64,000 bases of DNA, from contig NC_089190.1 in NCBI RefSeq assembly GCF_947507565.1, positions 992,001 through 1,056,000 on the forward strand, given 5' to 3'. The stretch is from Oscarella lobularis. Its lineage: Eukaryota; Porifera; Homoscleromorpha; Homosclerophorida; Oscarellidae. The notes beneath the pieces are model-generated. The model saw only the letters and a list, made by a program, of their open reading frames with translations, was not told the origin of the DNA and made no database searches. Below, piece after piece: positions 35,089 to 47,858 of this stretch; position 1 is the stretch's first letter; each line of letters opens with the position of its first letter. A program made the position numbers and the translations under genes.

Positions 35089-38000
35089 ATGTCCCCCTTC
35101 AAGCTCGTCTCCCTCTTCCTCGCTCTCGTCGCCGTCACGTTGCTCGTCGACGAGACGTCGTCGTGGTTATGGAGTCGCCGACGTCGTCGACGTCGATGTT
35201 CGGCCGTCAATTGCGCCTACAACAATTGGTCGAGCTGGTCCTCGTGTCGCTCGTGCAGGTCGGGTCGAGGACGACAAAGTCGCTCTCGATCCAAATCGAG
35301 ACAGGAATCGTGCGGCGGATCGTGCAACATCAACAGCAACTCCCAATCGAGAGGATGCTGTTGTTCGATAAAGTCAGCTATGAGCGAAAGAGAAAGCATT
35401 AGTGGGGCAAATTTCGCTTTGTAGTTGCCTTCTCAACAATTGGAGCCGATGGGGTTCGTGCAGTCGACCGTGCGGCGGAGGCTATCGGTATCGTACTCGT
35501 TCTACGCGACGCTCGGCGTCGTGCGGCGGATCGGCCTGTTCGAATTGGCGCAGCTGGCGACAATCGTGCGGAAACGGCTGTTGCCGGGCCAATTGCCTCG
35601 TGAATCAGTGGGCCTCGTGGTCGACGAACTGCCCGTGCGGAGCGACGGCGATGCAGCGTCGCTATCGCTCGGTCTCGCGGGCGTCGTCGTGCGGGGGATC
35701 CGGCTGTCCTGCCGTGTCGCAAATACGTCGAAATAACTGCGGCTGCTGTAGGCAGAATTGCCTATGGAAGTGGGGCTCTTGGGGTTCTTGTTCAACGAAT
35801 TGTGGATACGGACGTCGGACTCGTGGCGTCGTCGTGACGAGACGAGCCAGTTGCGGCGGCTCTGGCTGTCCGAGTATCTCCAGCAGTCGTTCCTGTTGGC
35901 AGTACTCCAGAAGAAATTGTCAAGTGAGTAGTTCCTGACTCAAACCTATAGACAGAATTATGTGTCGTTAGATGAACAGCTGGTCGTCGTACGGTCGCTG
36001 TAGCGCGAATTGCGGTCAGGGAACGATGACGCGCTATCGAAGCGTAAGAGTGTCGCCCTCCTGCGGCGGTTCGTCGTGTCCGTCGACGAGTCAGACGGTT
36101 GGTTGTTCGGCGGGCTGTTGCCCGGTGAACTGCGCCGTCAACGGTTGGGGTAGCTGGGGCTCGTGTTCGGCCAGCTGCGGTTTCGGACGCCAGTAGGAAA
36201 CACCGACTTTGGAAATTTATTTTATTTATTGAATCTTTTCTAGGTATCAGTCTCGTTCTGTTCGAAGGAGTGCTAGTTGCGGTGGATCGTCGTGTCCGGC
36301 TCTGAGTCGATCGAGGTCCTGTGCGCGCTACAATAGACGCAATTGCGTCGTCGGCGGCTGGTCGACGTGGTCGCAGTGCAGTAACCAGTGCGGATCGGGT
36401 CGATCGACTCGCACTCGACGGGTAACGACGGCCGCCTCTTGCGGCGGCTCGTGTCCGTCCTTGTCCGAGTCGAGAGCGTGTACGTCGTACGCGGCGAATC
36501 GAGACTGCCGGGTTCGTCCTACGCGTCGCCGTCTGTCTTTCGCTTTCTCATTTCGCTTTCAAGGTCAACTCGTGGGGAAATTGGGGCGCTTGTTCGGAAA
36601 AGTGCGCGCTCGGATCGTCGTATCGTTACCGAAGCGTTTCCCAGAGTCAGAATTGTCGAGGATCGGGCTGTCCTTCTTTATCGGTAAATTTTTAGTCCGT
36701 TAATTTTGAGAGGCGCACATCCTTCGTGCGAGGCCTTCTTTCAACGTTTTCACTTTGTCTCCTTTCTCCACTCCCTCGCTTTTTTTATTCCCGATCCTTA
36801 AAGTGAATGGCTCTATAGCGGGCTTTTCTGACTGAGTTCTACTTTGTTCCGAACCTCCTTTTTCACACAATTTGCAGTCGAATTTTGAGCTTTAACAATT
36901 CAAACACTTTACTAGACTAAGCCCTTTCGCTGGTGCAGTTGTTAATCGTGTTTTCCCGCTAGCAATCGCGACAGTGCGGATCGGCGAACGGCGGTTGCGC
37001 GCACAACTGCAACGGCGGCGCTTGCTCGTGCCGCAGCGGCTACCTTCTCAACAGCGATCGACGCACGTGTCGTCCGCGCGATTGCGGCGCGCCGTCGGTG
37101 AAATTCTGTCCGTCGGGCACGACATACGGCACGACGTGCAAATATGCGGCGTTTTCGTGCCCCTCCGGAACGACGTACGGGAAAACGTGCGTCACCCAGT
37201 GTCCGAACGGATACGAACTGAAGAACGGACCGAGTTCGATTACCTGTCAGTCATCCGGAGCGTGGACGACGTACAGAGGAAGCTACTGTTCCAGAATTAA
37301 CAAACCGCCAAGCAAGGTAAAGAAAGATTTGACTCCGATTCTCATTTCCATGCTTCCTTTTTCAGGTATCTCTGTCGAGAACTTACGTGTACGAGAACGT
37401 GAAGGCGGGATCGGTTGTCGGCGCGTTTACGACGACGGATCCGAATCCCAAAGATACGCACACGTATCGTCTGCTAGACAGTGCAAACGGAAAATTCAAA
37501 CTTGTCAGCGGAAGCAGTCTCGCCATCACCATCAGTCCCAACTACGAAGTATCGCCGAAAAGGTAATCCACGCAGCGTACACGTACGACAAAAAAGAGAC
37601 CGTTTTTCTCCTTAGTTTTGCGATAAAGGTTCGCAGCACGGACAACAAGGGTCTCTATTTGGATGCAACATTCACAGTCAACGTGCGGAATGTCAACGAA
37701 CAACCAACAGGCATATCGGTGCGGTATATTGTCTTCTCTTTTCTTGCTCTGACGCTCTCTATCGCTTCTGTAGTTATCCAACGTCTATCTAAATGAGAAT
37801 AGCGCGAAGGGGACCCTCGTCGGTTCCCTGGCGACGACGGACCCCGACAATGGTCAAGCGTTCGCGTACTCGCTTCTCGACAGCGCTAGCGGACGATTTC
37901 GCGTCAACGGCAATCGTCTCGAAGTCGCTGTGCTGAATACCCGCTGTCTAGCCGAAGGCGGCAGCCTCTGCTTGCTCAACTACGAAACGCAGAAGACCTT

Positions 38001-41000
38001 CACCGTACGCATTCGGAGCCGAGACAACGGATCGCCGTCGCTTTACAAAGACGTCACTTTCACCATTCGTCTTCGCGACGTCAACGATCAGCCGAGAAAT
38101 CTCAAACTGTCCGGCTATACGATGAAAGAGGACGCCGCTGTTAATACTCCCATCGGTGGCCTGTCGGTTAGCGACGAAGATTCCGGGCAGAAAATAACGT
38201 ACACGCTCTCGAACGACGCCGGCGGTCGATTCTCGCTCAACGCCGCTAATCAGGTCGTGCGAAAGACGTCGAGCGGAATCGACTACGAAACGACGACGAG
38301 TTATAAAATCGTCGCCGTGGCGACGGACAACGGTAAACCAGCTATGAGAGTTTCGAAGACGTTTACGATCGAGATTCTCGACGTCAACGAGCCGCCCGTC
38401 AGCATCACGTTTGCGTCGACGAACGGGCAGATGTCGTTTACGAGCAATAATCCGACGGTGAAGGAAAATTCGGTGAAGGGAACGATAGTCGGAACTCTCG
38501 TCGCCTACGACGCCGACGCCAATCAGAAGCTCGCATTCCGGCTCGACGACACGGCGGGAAATCGATTTGCACTGAAGACGTCTTCCGTCACCTGTGCGTC
38601 AGTCAACGTTCAGGTAAGGAGATAAAATAAATGCATAGAAGATTTGGTGAACGTTTCGTTAGAAGGAGGTTTGGGCTTACATTAGGTGCATGTATACTCC
38701 TTTGGAAGATAGTTGTCTAATTTTCGTTACTTAGAATTTGAAGACCAAATGCACCGTTCCTGTCATCGTCAATGGCGTTCTCAATCACGAAGTCGACGCC
38801 TTGCACGCGATCGTCGTTCGAGTCACCGACGAGCACAAACTCTTCAAAACGGCTCGATATTCGATTAAAATCATCGACGTTAACGATCGACCGAGAGACA
38901 TTGCCTTCTCCGGCGGCGCTCAACCGTCAATCGACGAGAACGAGAACGGCAAGCGTCTCGGCAGTTTCACGACGACCGACGACGATCCGGCAAACTTTCA
39001 CACGTACACGCTCACGAATTCGGCCGGCGGTCGATTCGTGATGAAAGGAACCACCCTAATGACGTCCTCGAACGCGAATTTGAATTACGAAGACGCTTCT
39101 CAGTACAAGATCATCGTTCGATCGACCGACTCCGGATCTCCGCCTCTGTTCGTCGAGAAATCGTTCACCGTTCAAGTGAAGGACGTCAACGAGGTTCCGA
39201 CTGCCGTTCGTTTGTCGAACGGCAAAGTGACGGAAAACGGCGCTTTGAATACCGTCGTCGGCACGCTGACGGCAACCGATCCGGACAACTTTAAGAGCGT
39301 GCGTCAGACGTTTACCTACACTATCATCGACAGCGCTGCGGGTCGATTCAAAGTCGATAAGGGCGTTGTCAAGGTAGCGGTCTCGAATGTCGGCTGTTTG
39401 AAGAACGGCGGTGCCGAGTGCAAGATCGATTACGAAAAGGCAAAATCTCACAAGATCGTCGTTCGCGTCACGGACAATGGAAGTCCGCCCCTCCAGAAAG
39501 ATTTCACCGTGACGATCGCCGTGACGGACGCCAACGATCAGCCGCGAAATCTCCAAATCGATACGTTTTCGGTTAAGGAGAATGCGCCTGCTGGAACTCT
39601 AGTCGGAACGTTGAGTGCGACAGACGAAGACGCCGGTCAAAGTCTTACGTATAAATTAACGAACGACGATAAGGGACAGTTCAAATTGAAGGACAACAAA
39701 CTGCAGAAAGCCAAATCGGCCGATTACGAAACGAAGACGTCTCATTCCGTAACGATCGTCGTGACGGACAACGGCAATCCGAAACTATCCGTAAGAAATT
39801 GTTTCCGTGCGATTTCTCCCTGACCTCGTTTACGCAGATGACCAAAGTCTTTACAATCGAAGTACTGAACGTCAACGAGCCGCCCGTGACGATCATCTTT
39901 AAAGATAAAAACGGGCAGCTGAGCTTTGGTGATAATTCGCCTCGAGTGAACGAAAACTCTCGCCTGAAAACCGCCGTCGGCATCGTAGAAGCCCACGACG
40001 AAGATGCCGCTCAGAAACTAACGTTTTCGTTGGACGACGACGCCGGCGGACTTTTCCAAGTGGAAAAGACTGGAGTTTGCAGTTCGACTAATTCAATTGC
40101 TGTAAATAGAGGCTCTTGTTCAATTTTTTTCTCTCAACCGCTTTTGTTTCTTTTTTCCTAGGGCGTCAAGACCGTGTGCACCGCGTCGGTGACGGTATCA
40201 GGCGCGTTGAACTACGAAGGAAACGGCAAGCACACGATCATAGTTCGAGCAACGGACAAGGGCGGACTTTTCGTCGCTATTCGCTTTACAATCGCCGTCG
40301 TCGACGTAAACGACAAGCCCACGGTAAAAAGACAGCACATAAAAAACGAAAAAGAATAATATAGCCCTTTTTCTCTAATTAAAGGCTATTCAACTGGCCG
40401 GCGGTTCTCCTACCGCCGTCGAAAATAAGAACGGTGCCGTCGTCGGCGGTCTGGTGACGACCGACGACGACGTCGCGCAGACTCACGCGTACAAATTGAT
40501 CAACAGCGCCGGCGGCAAATTCGTCGTCGACGGCACCGAAATCAAAGTGTCGCCGTCGGCGAATTTGAATTACGAGATCGCCAACCGGCACACAATCGTC
40601 GTCATGTCGACCGATAGCGGATCGCCGCCCATGTCGGTGACGGCGGCGTTCATCGTTCGCGTTCTCGACGTAAATGAGAAACCGACGTCGATTAGCATTG
40701 ACTCCAACACCGTGCCGGAAAACAGCGGCGCGAACACGCAAATCGGAAAACTGTCCACCGCCGATCCGGACAATCTCGCATCCGCTCGACAAACGTTCAC
40801 CTATTCGATGTTGGACGGTGCGTCGGGTCGATTCAGATTGGACGGGGGCGTGGTCGAAGTGGCAGCGTCAAATGCGAAGTGCCTAGCGCTCGGCGGTAAG
40901 GAATGTCTTTTGAATATCGAAGAGAAGAAAGAGTACGACGTCGTCGTGCGAGCGACGGACAGCGGCTCGCCGGCCCTGTCGATCGATTACGTGCTGACGA

Positions 41001-44000
41001 TTCGATTGACCGACGTGAACGATCGACCTCGCGCTCTCGACTTGTCAAACGATAAAGTGTTTGAGAATGCGCCGGTTGAAACGGTCGTCGGGAAACTGTC
41101 GTCGACGGACGAGGACGTCTCGCAGACGATCACGTATACGTTGATCGACGACGACAATGGGAGGTTTAAGATCGTTGGCGACGAGTTGCGAAAGGCGATG
41201 ACGGCCGACTACGAGACGTTCAAATCGCACACTGTGATCGTCGAGGCGAAAGACAACGGGAAACCAGCTCTTTCCGTGAGGAAACTCTCTATAAGCTCTT
41301 CATACATTCCGACTTTTTTTTCTAGATCACGAAGTCGTTCACTGTCGAAGTTCTCGACGTGAACGAGGCTCCAATTCGTATCAACGTCACCGACGAGAAC
41401 GGTCAGCTCAAGTTCCCCAACGACGATCCGCGAGTCGAAGAGCTGTCGCCTGTTGGAACCGTTATCGGCGAGATCGTCGCACTGGATCACGACGAAAACG
41501 AGACGCTGACGTTTCGTCTCGACGACGCGGCCGACGGAAGATTCTCGCTGGGAGCCAGCGCCTCATGCAAAACGATTACGGATAAACCGGTGAGTAATAA
41601 CGTACACGTAGAGCCGCCTAGATTTCTTATTGCAGGGAATTAATACGATGTGTTGGACGACATTGATTGTCAATGGCGATTTGGACTACGAGGCCAACTC
41701 CAAACATTATATCGATATCCGCGCGACAGACTCGAAGGGACTGTTCTTCACTCGTCGTTATAATGTCGACATTGTCGACGTCAATGACGTGCCGCACGTA
41801 AGTCCTAATCCTTTAACGTTTCACCTTTTTTATAAGGCTCTTTATTGAAGAACATTGATTTGACTGTTGATGAAGTCGATGAAAATCTCAACGATCAATT
41901 AATCGGCGATTTCGTTACGGAAGATCAGGATCCCACGCACACTCACACGTGCACGCTCGTCGACGACGCCAACGGGCTCTTCGTAGTGAAAAACTGTCAA
42001 TTGTATACGGCACCGAATGCTGGATTGAATTTCGAGGCGAAAAGCGAATACAACGTGACTGTGCGTTCGACTGACGACGGCGTGCCTCCGCTCTATCGCG
42101 AAGAAACGTTCCTCATTACGGTGCTCGACGTAAACGAAAATCCCACTCTCATTATCGTGTCTAATTTGAATGTGAGTTATTCCTCGCGAGCCTGTCGAAA
42201 TCGTTCGTTAATTCGTATGCGCAGGTTACTGAAAATTCGCCGGTTAACGCCGGAGTCGGAATCATAACCGTTGTTGATCCAGATAATTTCGGTCCGGCTG
42301 GTTCTTGGCAAAACCACACCTGTTCAGCTATTGATAACGCTGGCGGACGATTCGTCATCAAAGACAACGCTCTCATGGTAGGACAGAACATCGATCTCGT
42401 TTCTATAGCAACAATGAAGACATAAAAATTTAGGTTGCCGATTCCAGTCTCAACTTCGAAACGAACTCCACGTGGCCTGTACTCATACGTTGCGTAGACG
42501 ACGGTATTCCGCCTTTGAGCAGAGACCAGGCGTTCGTGGTCGTCGTCACGGACGTCAACGAGATGCCGACGAACGTACACATGCAGGGCGGCACCGTGGC
42601 TGAGAATCAGGCAGCGGGCCAACTGGTCGCGCAATTCACGACAGACGATCCGGACAACGAGGTCGAAGATCGACAGGTACGTGCGCGCGGCGACCATGGC
42701 GCGCGACTTGACGCCGATTTTCTTACTAGACTTTCGTCTACACGCTGGAAAACGTGCCAGTCGACTTTCCTTTCCGATTCGTGGGCAACGAACTGAGAAC
42801 GACGCGTAGTCTCGATTTTGAAGAGACTCCCTCGTGGAAAGTCGTCGTGCGATCGACCGACAGCGGCGGTCTCTACATCACCGAAACGTTTCAAGTTGAC
42901 GTCACAGACGAGAACGATCGACCGACTGGAATCCAACTTATCGGCCCGAGCTCCGTTCCGGAAAACAGCGTCGGCGGAACATACGTTGGACACGTATATA
43001 CCTTCGACGAAGACTTCGCCGATACGCACGCGGTTTCTATCGTAGCCGTCTATCCTGGCAGCGGGATACTGTCAGCAGATCGAGCTGTGTCCGGACTATT
43101 TCAGGTCAACTCTTCGACTGGTATATTGTCAGTGACGGACGGAGCTGATTTGAATTACGAAGCTGTAACGCATTACACCGTTGAGGTCTTGACCGTAGAC
43201 TCCGGCAGTCCGCCTCTCTCGTTTACTGGGTCGGTCGTCGTCAATATTACGGACTTAAACGAGAAGCCAACCAATATTACCTTGACCAATCAGGAGGTAC
43301 GTTTATTGATATTATTGTTTCCTTGTAACTAGAGAGAGGCACTTCAGATTGTCGAGAATAGTCGCAACGGCACTGTCGTCGCGACGATCGTTGTCTCGGA
43401 TCCCGATAATGAGAAGTCGAGTCGTCAGAAACACGCTTGCGTTGTACTAGACTATCCCGAACAGCCGTTCAAGGTAAGAAAAAAGGCGTCCATCGTTCGT
43501 CCTCGCAATGTTTTTCTTGTTCTCTTTAGGTCATTGACAATGTGACTTTGATTGTCGCTCAAGACGAGCTCAATTACGAGGAAGAACGAAATTACACTAT
43601 TGACGTACGTGAGACAGATTATCCTTTTGAGCGAAACTGTTCACCAAAATTTTGTCTAATTAGATTCGTTGCTTTGACGACGGCGTACCTATTACATTCC
43701 TTGATCGACAGTTTCTTATTGAGGTTCTCGACGTCAACGAAGCTCCCACTTTCGTTGGGCTAACCGATTACGTCATCGACGAGAATCTCGACGTCGGCAC
43801 GACAGTGGGAATAATCACGAGCACGGATCCGGACAACGAAGTGGCGTGGGTACAGAACGTGACGTACGCTCTGTCAGGCAACGCCTCGGTTCCTTTTGCA
43901 ATCAACGGTACCGATCTCGTTGCTACGGCGACGTTTGACTACGAAGTCAAATCGAGCTATCGCATCCGTCTCACGGCGGCAGACAATGGACTGACTCCTG

Positions 44001-47000
44001 CGAGCACGACTGTAGAAATAACGATTCGTGTCGGAAATGTTAACGATCAGCCGACGGAGGTCGTGTTCAAGAGCAAGGGAGTCGACGAGAATTCGCCCGG
44101 TGGAACGATTATCGGAGTGCTTGAGACGGTGGACGAGGATAGGGGACAAAATCATACGTACGCTATTGTCCCAATTGGAAACGTTACGAGTCAGTCAAAG
44201 AAAGCCTAAAGGGTAAATAAATATTTAATACGTTTTTTCCTTTTTTAGCGTATTTCGATTTGGACGGCAATACGTTGGTTGTTCCCAGTGGCACGAGATT
44301 TAACTACGAAGAAGAAAACGTTTACGTCGTCGTCATAAGAACGACGGACAACGGCACTCCGCCTCTAAGTTACGAAGTAATTAACTTAGCGTCTTTTAAC
44401 AGAACTTATGGACTTTATTCTTTCATCTAGAACGATGTGATTGTAAACATTCTCGACGTCAACGAACCGCCGACCGACATCTTGTCCTACTACGAAGACG
44501 AAATCGACGAAAATAGTCCGGCCGGAACATTCGTCGCCAATCTGACGATCATCGATCCCGATTTCAATCAGACGCACACGTGCAAATTGCTAAACGGATC
44601 CGACTTCTTCACCGTCGTCCAAGGACCGACGCCGGAATTGTACGTCGCCGTCGGCGCCGACATCGACTTCGAAAGGGATCCGTCAATTTGGGTGTTGCTG
44701 CGATGCAGCGACGACGGTCGTCCGCCGCTCAGTCTCGATCATTCGTTCGTCGTTCGCGTGATCGACGTCAACGAGCCGGTGACGAAGATCGAGCTGACGG
44801 GATCTCGTCGAATTCGCGAGAACGTGCCCGTCGGTGCCGTGATCGCAAACGTGTCGGTCGTGGACGAGGATCGCGGTCAGACGCACTATTATAGTCTGGA
44901 AGGTTTTCTCGCTAACGCGTTTGAGGTAAGATCTATACGTAGAGAGTATGGGCATAAATGGATGGCATGGGAATTGATTAGTGTATTAGTAAATAACAAG
45001 AATATTTCTTCTCGCTCACTACTGTAGAGTTGAGGAAATTAAAACGAGTATACTAAAGTTTAGCAACGCGCCGTTAGTATAAGACCTTTGCTGAAGACTA
45101 TTTTTTCTTCGTAGCTCATTAACGAAGGAAGGGAGTTGGTCGTCGCTCGGCCGGTTAGCTTTGACTACGAAAGCCTCGCCGATCCAGTCATCAACGTCAC
45201 TATATTCGTCGTCGACGATGGCCTGCCGCCGCTGAACTTCAGCGAAACGTTCTTCTTCACAGTGATCGACATCAACGAAGCGCCGACAAACATCACCCTC
45301 AAAGGGGGCCCCGAAGTGCCCGAAAACGCGTCTCCCGGCGATCTAGTCGGCGTAATAGAGGTCTTCAATCCAGAAAGCAACGGTCCAATATCGTACGTCA
45401 TTCTATCGGTGAACGGCATCGCGAATTCGACCGATTTTTATCTCGTCACGAATGCATCGGGAACGTTCCTCTATCTGAATCAAAGTCTGAACTACGACAA
45501 CATATCGTCGTTCGCGCTAGAAATCTTGGCGTCGGACAGCGACGATCCGCCTATGTCGTCCGTCCTGACGCTCGACGTCGACGTCAAACGAACGGATCCG
45601 TGCGCGCTCGGCACGGCCGGCTGCGACGACGCGACGCGCGCCACGTGCATTCGAACGAACGCGACGACGAGCCGATGCGAATGCCTTCCTGGATACTCCG
45701 GCGACGGCGTCGTTTGCGACGACATCGACTATTGCGAAACGACGCCGACTGACAGCAATTCCAATTCGTCGTCGTTGCTATGCAACAACGGCACGTGCGT
45801 CGATCAAGTGGACGGATACGAGTGCCGTTGCAACGTCGGATTCTTGCAACCGGACTGCAGCGTTCAGGTCGACGAGTGCGCGTCGAATCCGTGCGGCGTC
45901 GGCGGCAATTGTCTCGACTTCGTCAACGGTTTTTCCTGCTCGTGTAGCGACGGCTATCGCGGCGACCTTTGCGAGGAGAACGTCGACGACTGCGCGTCGT
46001 CGCCGTGTTTCGGCGCGAGCACGTGCGTCGACGGCGTGGCGACGTTTCGCTGTCTGTGTTCGCCCGACTACACGGGCGATCTGTGCTCGTTTTTGATCGA
46101 CGCCTGCGAGGATCGACCGTGCAGACAGCAGACGTGTATTCCCAAGCCACTCGGTTCTTCGGTCGCAACGAATTCGTCTACTTTGCCGAGCGTCGTGATA
46201 TCGACGGGCGTCGACGTCGATCACTTATGCGTTCCCGACCAGTTCGTCGTCACGTTGCCGTTTACGGACGATCTCACGCCCGGTAGCGTCGATTTTCAGA
46301 CGCAATTGGAACGCTACCTCAAAGACAATCTCTACGTTCCCCTACCCGATCCGGACGACAGTGCGAATGTGATCAACTTCGGCATATCGTCGGTGTACGT
46401 CATCGATGTCGTCAATATCGGAAACGGCGAAATGTCCGTGCACTTTGTCGTTCTGTTTAACAACAAACCGGTGCCGGTGAATTCGGTTTTAATTGGACTG
46501 AAAACCGATTGCGACGAAGGGAGCATGAGTCAAGCGTTTGGAAGTGAAATCGATTTGACGTGCAAATCGGTATTGAGCAGGAGTCGCAACGAAACGTCTC
46601 CGACGCATTCAGCTAGAATTGATGGTGACGGCGGCGACGATGACGACAGCACGAAGGTCGAGTATACTTGGGTCATAGCAGCGATTTCTGGCGTCGCCTT
46701 GCTCGTCTTGTCGATTATGATAACCTTGATCGTTGTGCGAAAGCGACAGAGGCGTAAGCGCTTGGCTATTGCGCGCGCCTCGTTTCCGTTTGACGGCGAT
46801 AGTGCGGTTCACGGCGAGTACGTGGCGTCGAGTGAAGCGATGCACAATCCCATTTACGAGCCGACTTACGCTGGTGGAGGAATTAGGAATCCGATCTATT
46901 GCGATGATGGTGACTTGGATGACGACGACGACGACGACGACGATGAGGGCATCTATGACAACCGCAATGTCAATCCCATTTTCAGCGAGAGTCATCCTGT

Positions 47001-47112
47001 GATGGAAAATCCTATTTACGATTTCTCGGTCGGTGATCCAGGAGAGGAGAGGGCTTATGACGTGCCACGGGATCTTATTCGCGGTGAGGACAACAATGAT
47101 TCTGCACTTTGA
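35089..47112 (+). CDS. TSP1-Sushi-cadherin-EGF transmembrane protein, paralogue C (full length)
   Basis: The complete member of the family. The ATG at 35089 opens a signal peptide (LVSLFLALVAVTLLV) and an RRRRRRR run. About eight TSP1 repeats (35200-36690) are followed, after a longer intron (about 36687-36962), by an EGF-like and a Sushi-like module (36962-37315). About 22 cadherin repeats (37365-45590) with DVNExP linkers, four EGFs (45595-46095) and the juxtamembrane module (46110-46640) follow. The membrane span is at about 46668-46738 (VIAAISGVALLVLSIMITL). The tail carries several NPIY motifs, an aspartate run and YDVP. Exons 1-2 are about 35089-35360 and 35425-35923. The frame through the juxtamembrane region is intact, unlike A. 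It is probably a calcium-dependent cell-surface adhesion or signalling receptor. Confidence 0.88.
46850..47080 (+). other. Cytoplasmic tail with NPxY and YxxP motifs
   Basis: The encoded tail of paralogue C includes NPIYEPTY, NPIYCDD, NPIYDF and AYDVPRD. NPxY is the known docking motif for PTB-domain adaptors. YDxP is the known phosphotyrosine motif for Crk-type SH2 domains. A has NPIYSG, NPIYEK and YEEP; B has NPVYCK and YEEP. Conservation across all three paralogues suggests signalling from the tail. Confidence 0.6.
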
Positions 47113-47488
47113 GAAGGAGAATGTGTTTGTCTGTTCGCTGTCTGGTCTGTTCATTCATTTATGTGCTGGGTGTTTAGTCGTTAGAAGTGCGTCAACAAGT
47201 CATATCTACTGGTATTTTTTTTCTTTTTGCACCTCGTACCCAGGCCCCTCCCACTGAGGAGAGGGCCGACATTCGCTGCTGCTACTAATTCCTTCTTTGA
47301 CTGATCTATCGGCTGATCAAGCCTGCTACTAGTAGCTTTCTCGTGCAAATCGCGTTGTGTTCTCTCAGAGTCTGCAAAATGGTCCTTCGTCGTCTTTCTT
47401 TGATGCTTCGGTTCGGATAGTGTTACGCCTCCTTGGCACTGAATTTGATTCAATTTTTTGCTAGATAAATCATGTGCTTTTGTCTGAT

Positions 47489-47555
47489 GTCCCGTGTATC
47501 CGGGTAGGGTAAACGGAAGAGAAAACCGTTTACCCTACCCGGACATACGGGCCAC
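47489..47555. repeat. Hairpin repeat, copy 1
   Basis: The arms atccgggtagggtaaacgg and ccgtttaccctacccgga face each other across an 8-9 nt loop. They are flanked by tgtctgatg on the left and cgggccac on the right, as in copy 2. Confidence 0.8.
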
Positions 47556-47593
47556 CGCACGTCACATGAATAAGCTCACCAATGAAATGTCTG

Positions 47594-47676
47594 ATGCCCG
47601 TATATCCGGGTAGGGTAAACGGCTTTTCAGGAAAAAACAAGGAAAAACGGTTTGCCCTACCCGGATATACGGGCCA
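47594..47676. repeat. Hairpin repeat, copy 2
   Basis: Same arms and flanks as copy 1, with a longer, A-rich loop (about 24 nt). Two copies with matching flanks 100 bp apart suggest a small foldback/MITE-type element inserted or duplicated in tandem. Confidence 0.8.
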
Positions 47677-47858
47677 CTGCAGTTGGTATACGTGACCACC
47701 GCCGGGCGTGCGTGCCTGCTCTCCTGAATTTCATCATAGTACATTGCGGTGCTTGTTTATTACATGTATCAAATATTCTATGTAAAAACTAGGAAAATAA
47801 AAGTTAGCTCTTCGCAAGTGCACGAACCAAAAAAACAAACAAAATACAAAGCATGATT

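Larger units (their letters stand above)
47113..47858. other. Spacer between convergent genes, with two hairpin repeats
   Basis: This stretch lies between the 3' ends of paralogue C and the Kelch-kinase gene. No gene was recognised. The only clear structure is the pair of hairpins annotated at 47489-47555 and 47594-47676. Confidence 0.6.
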
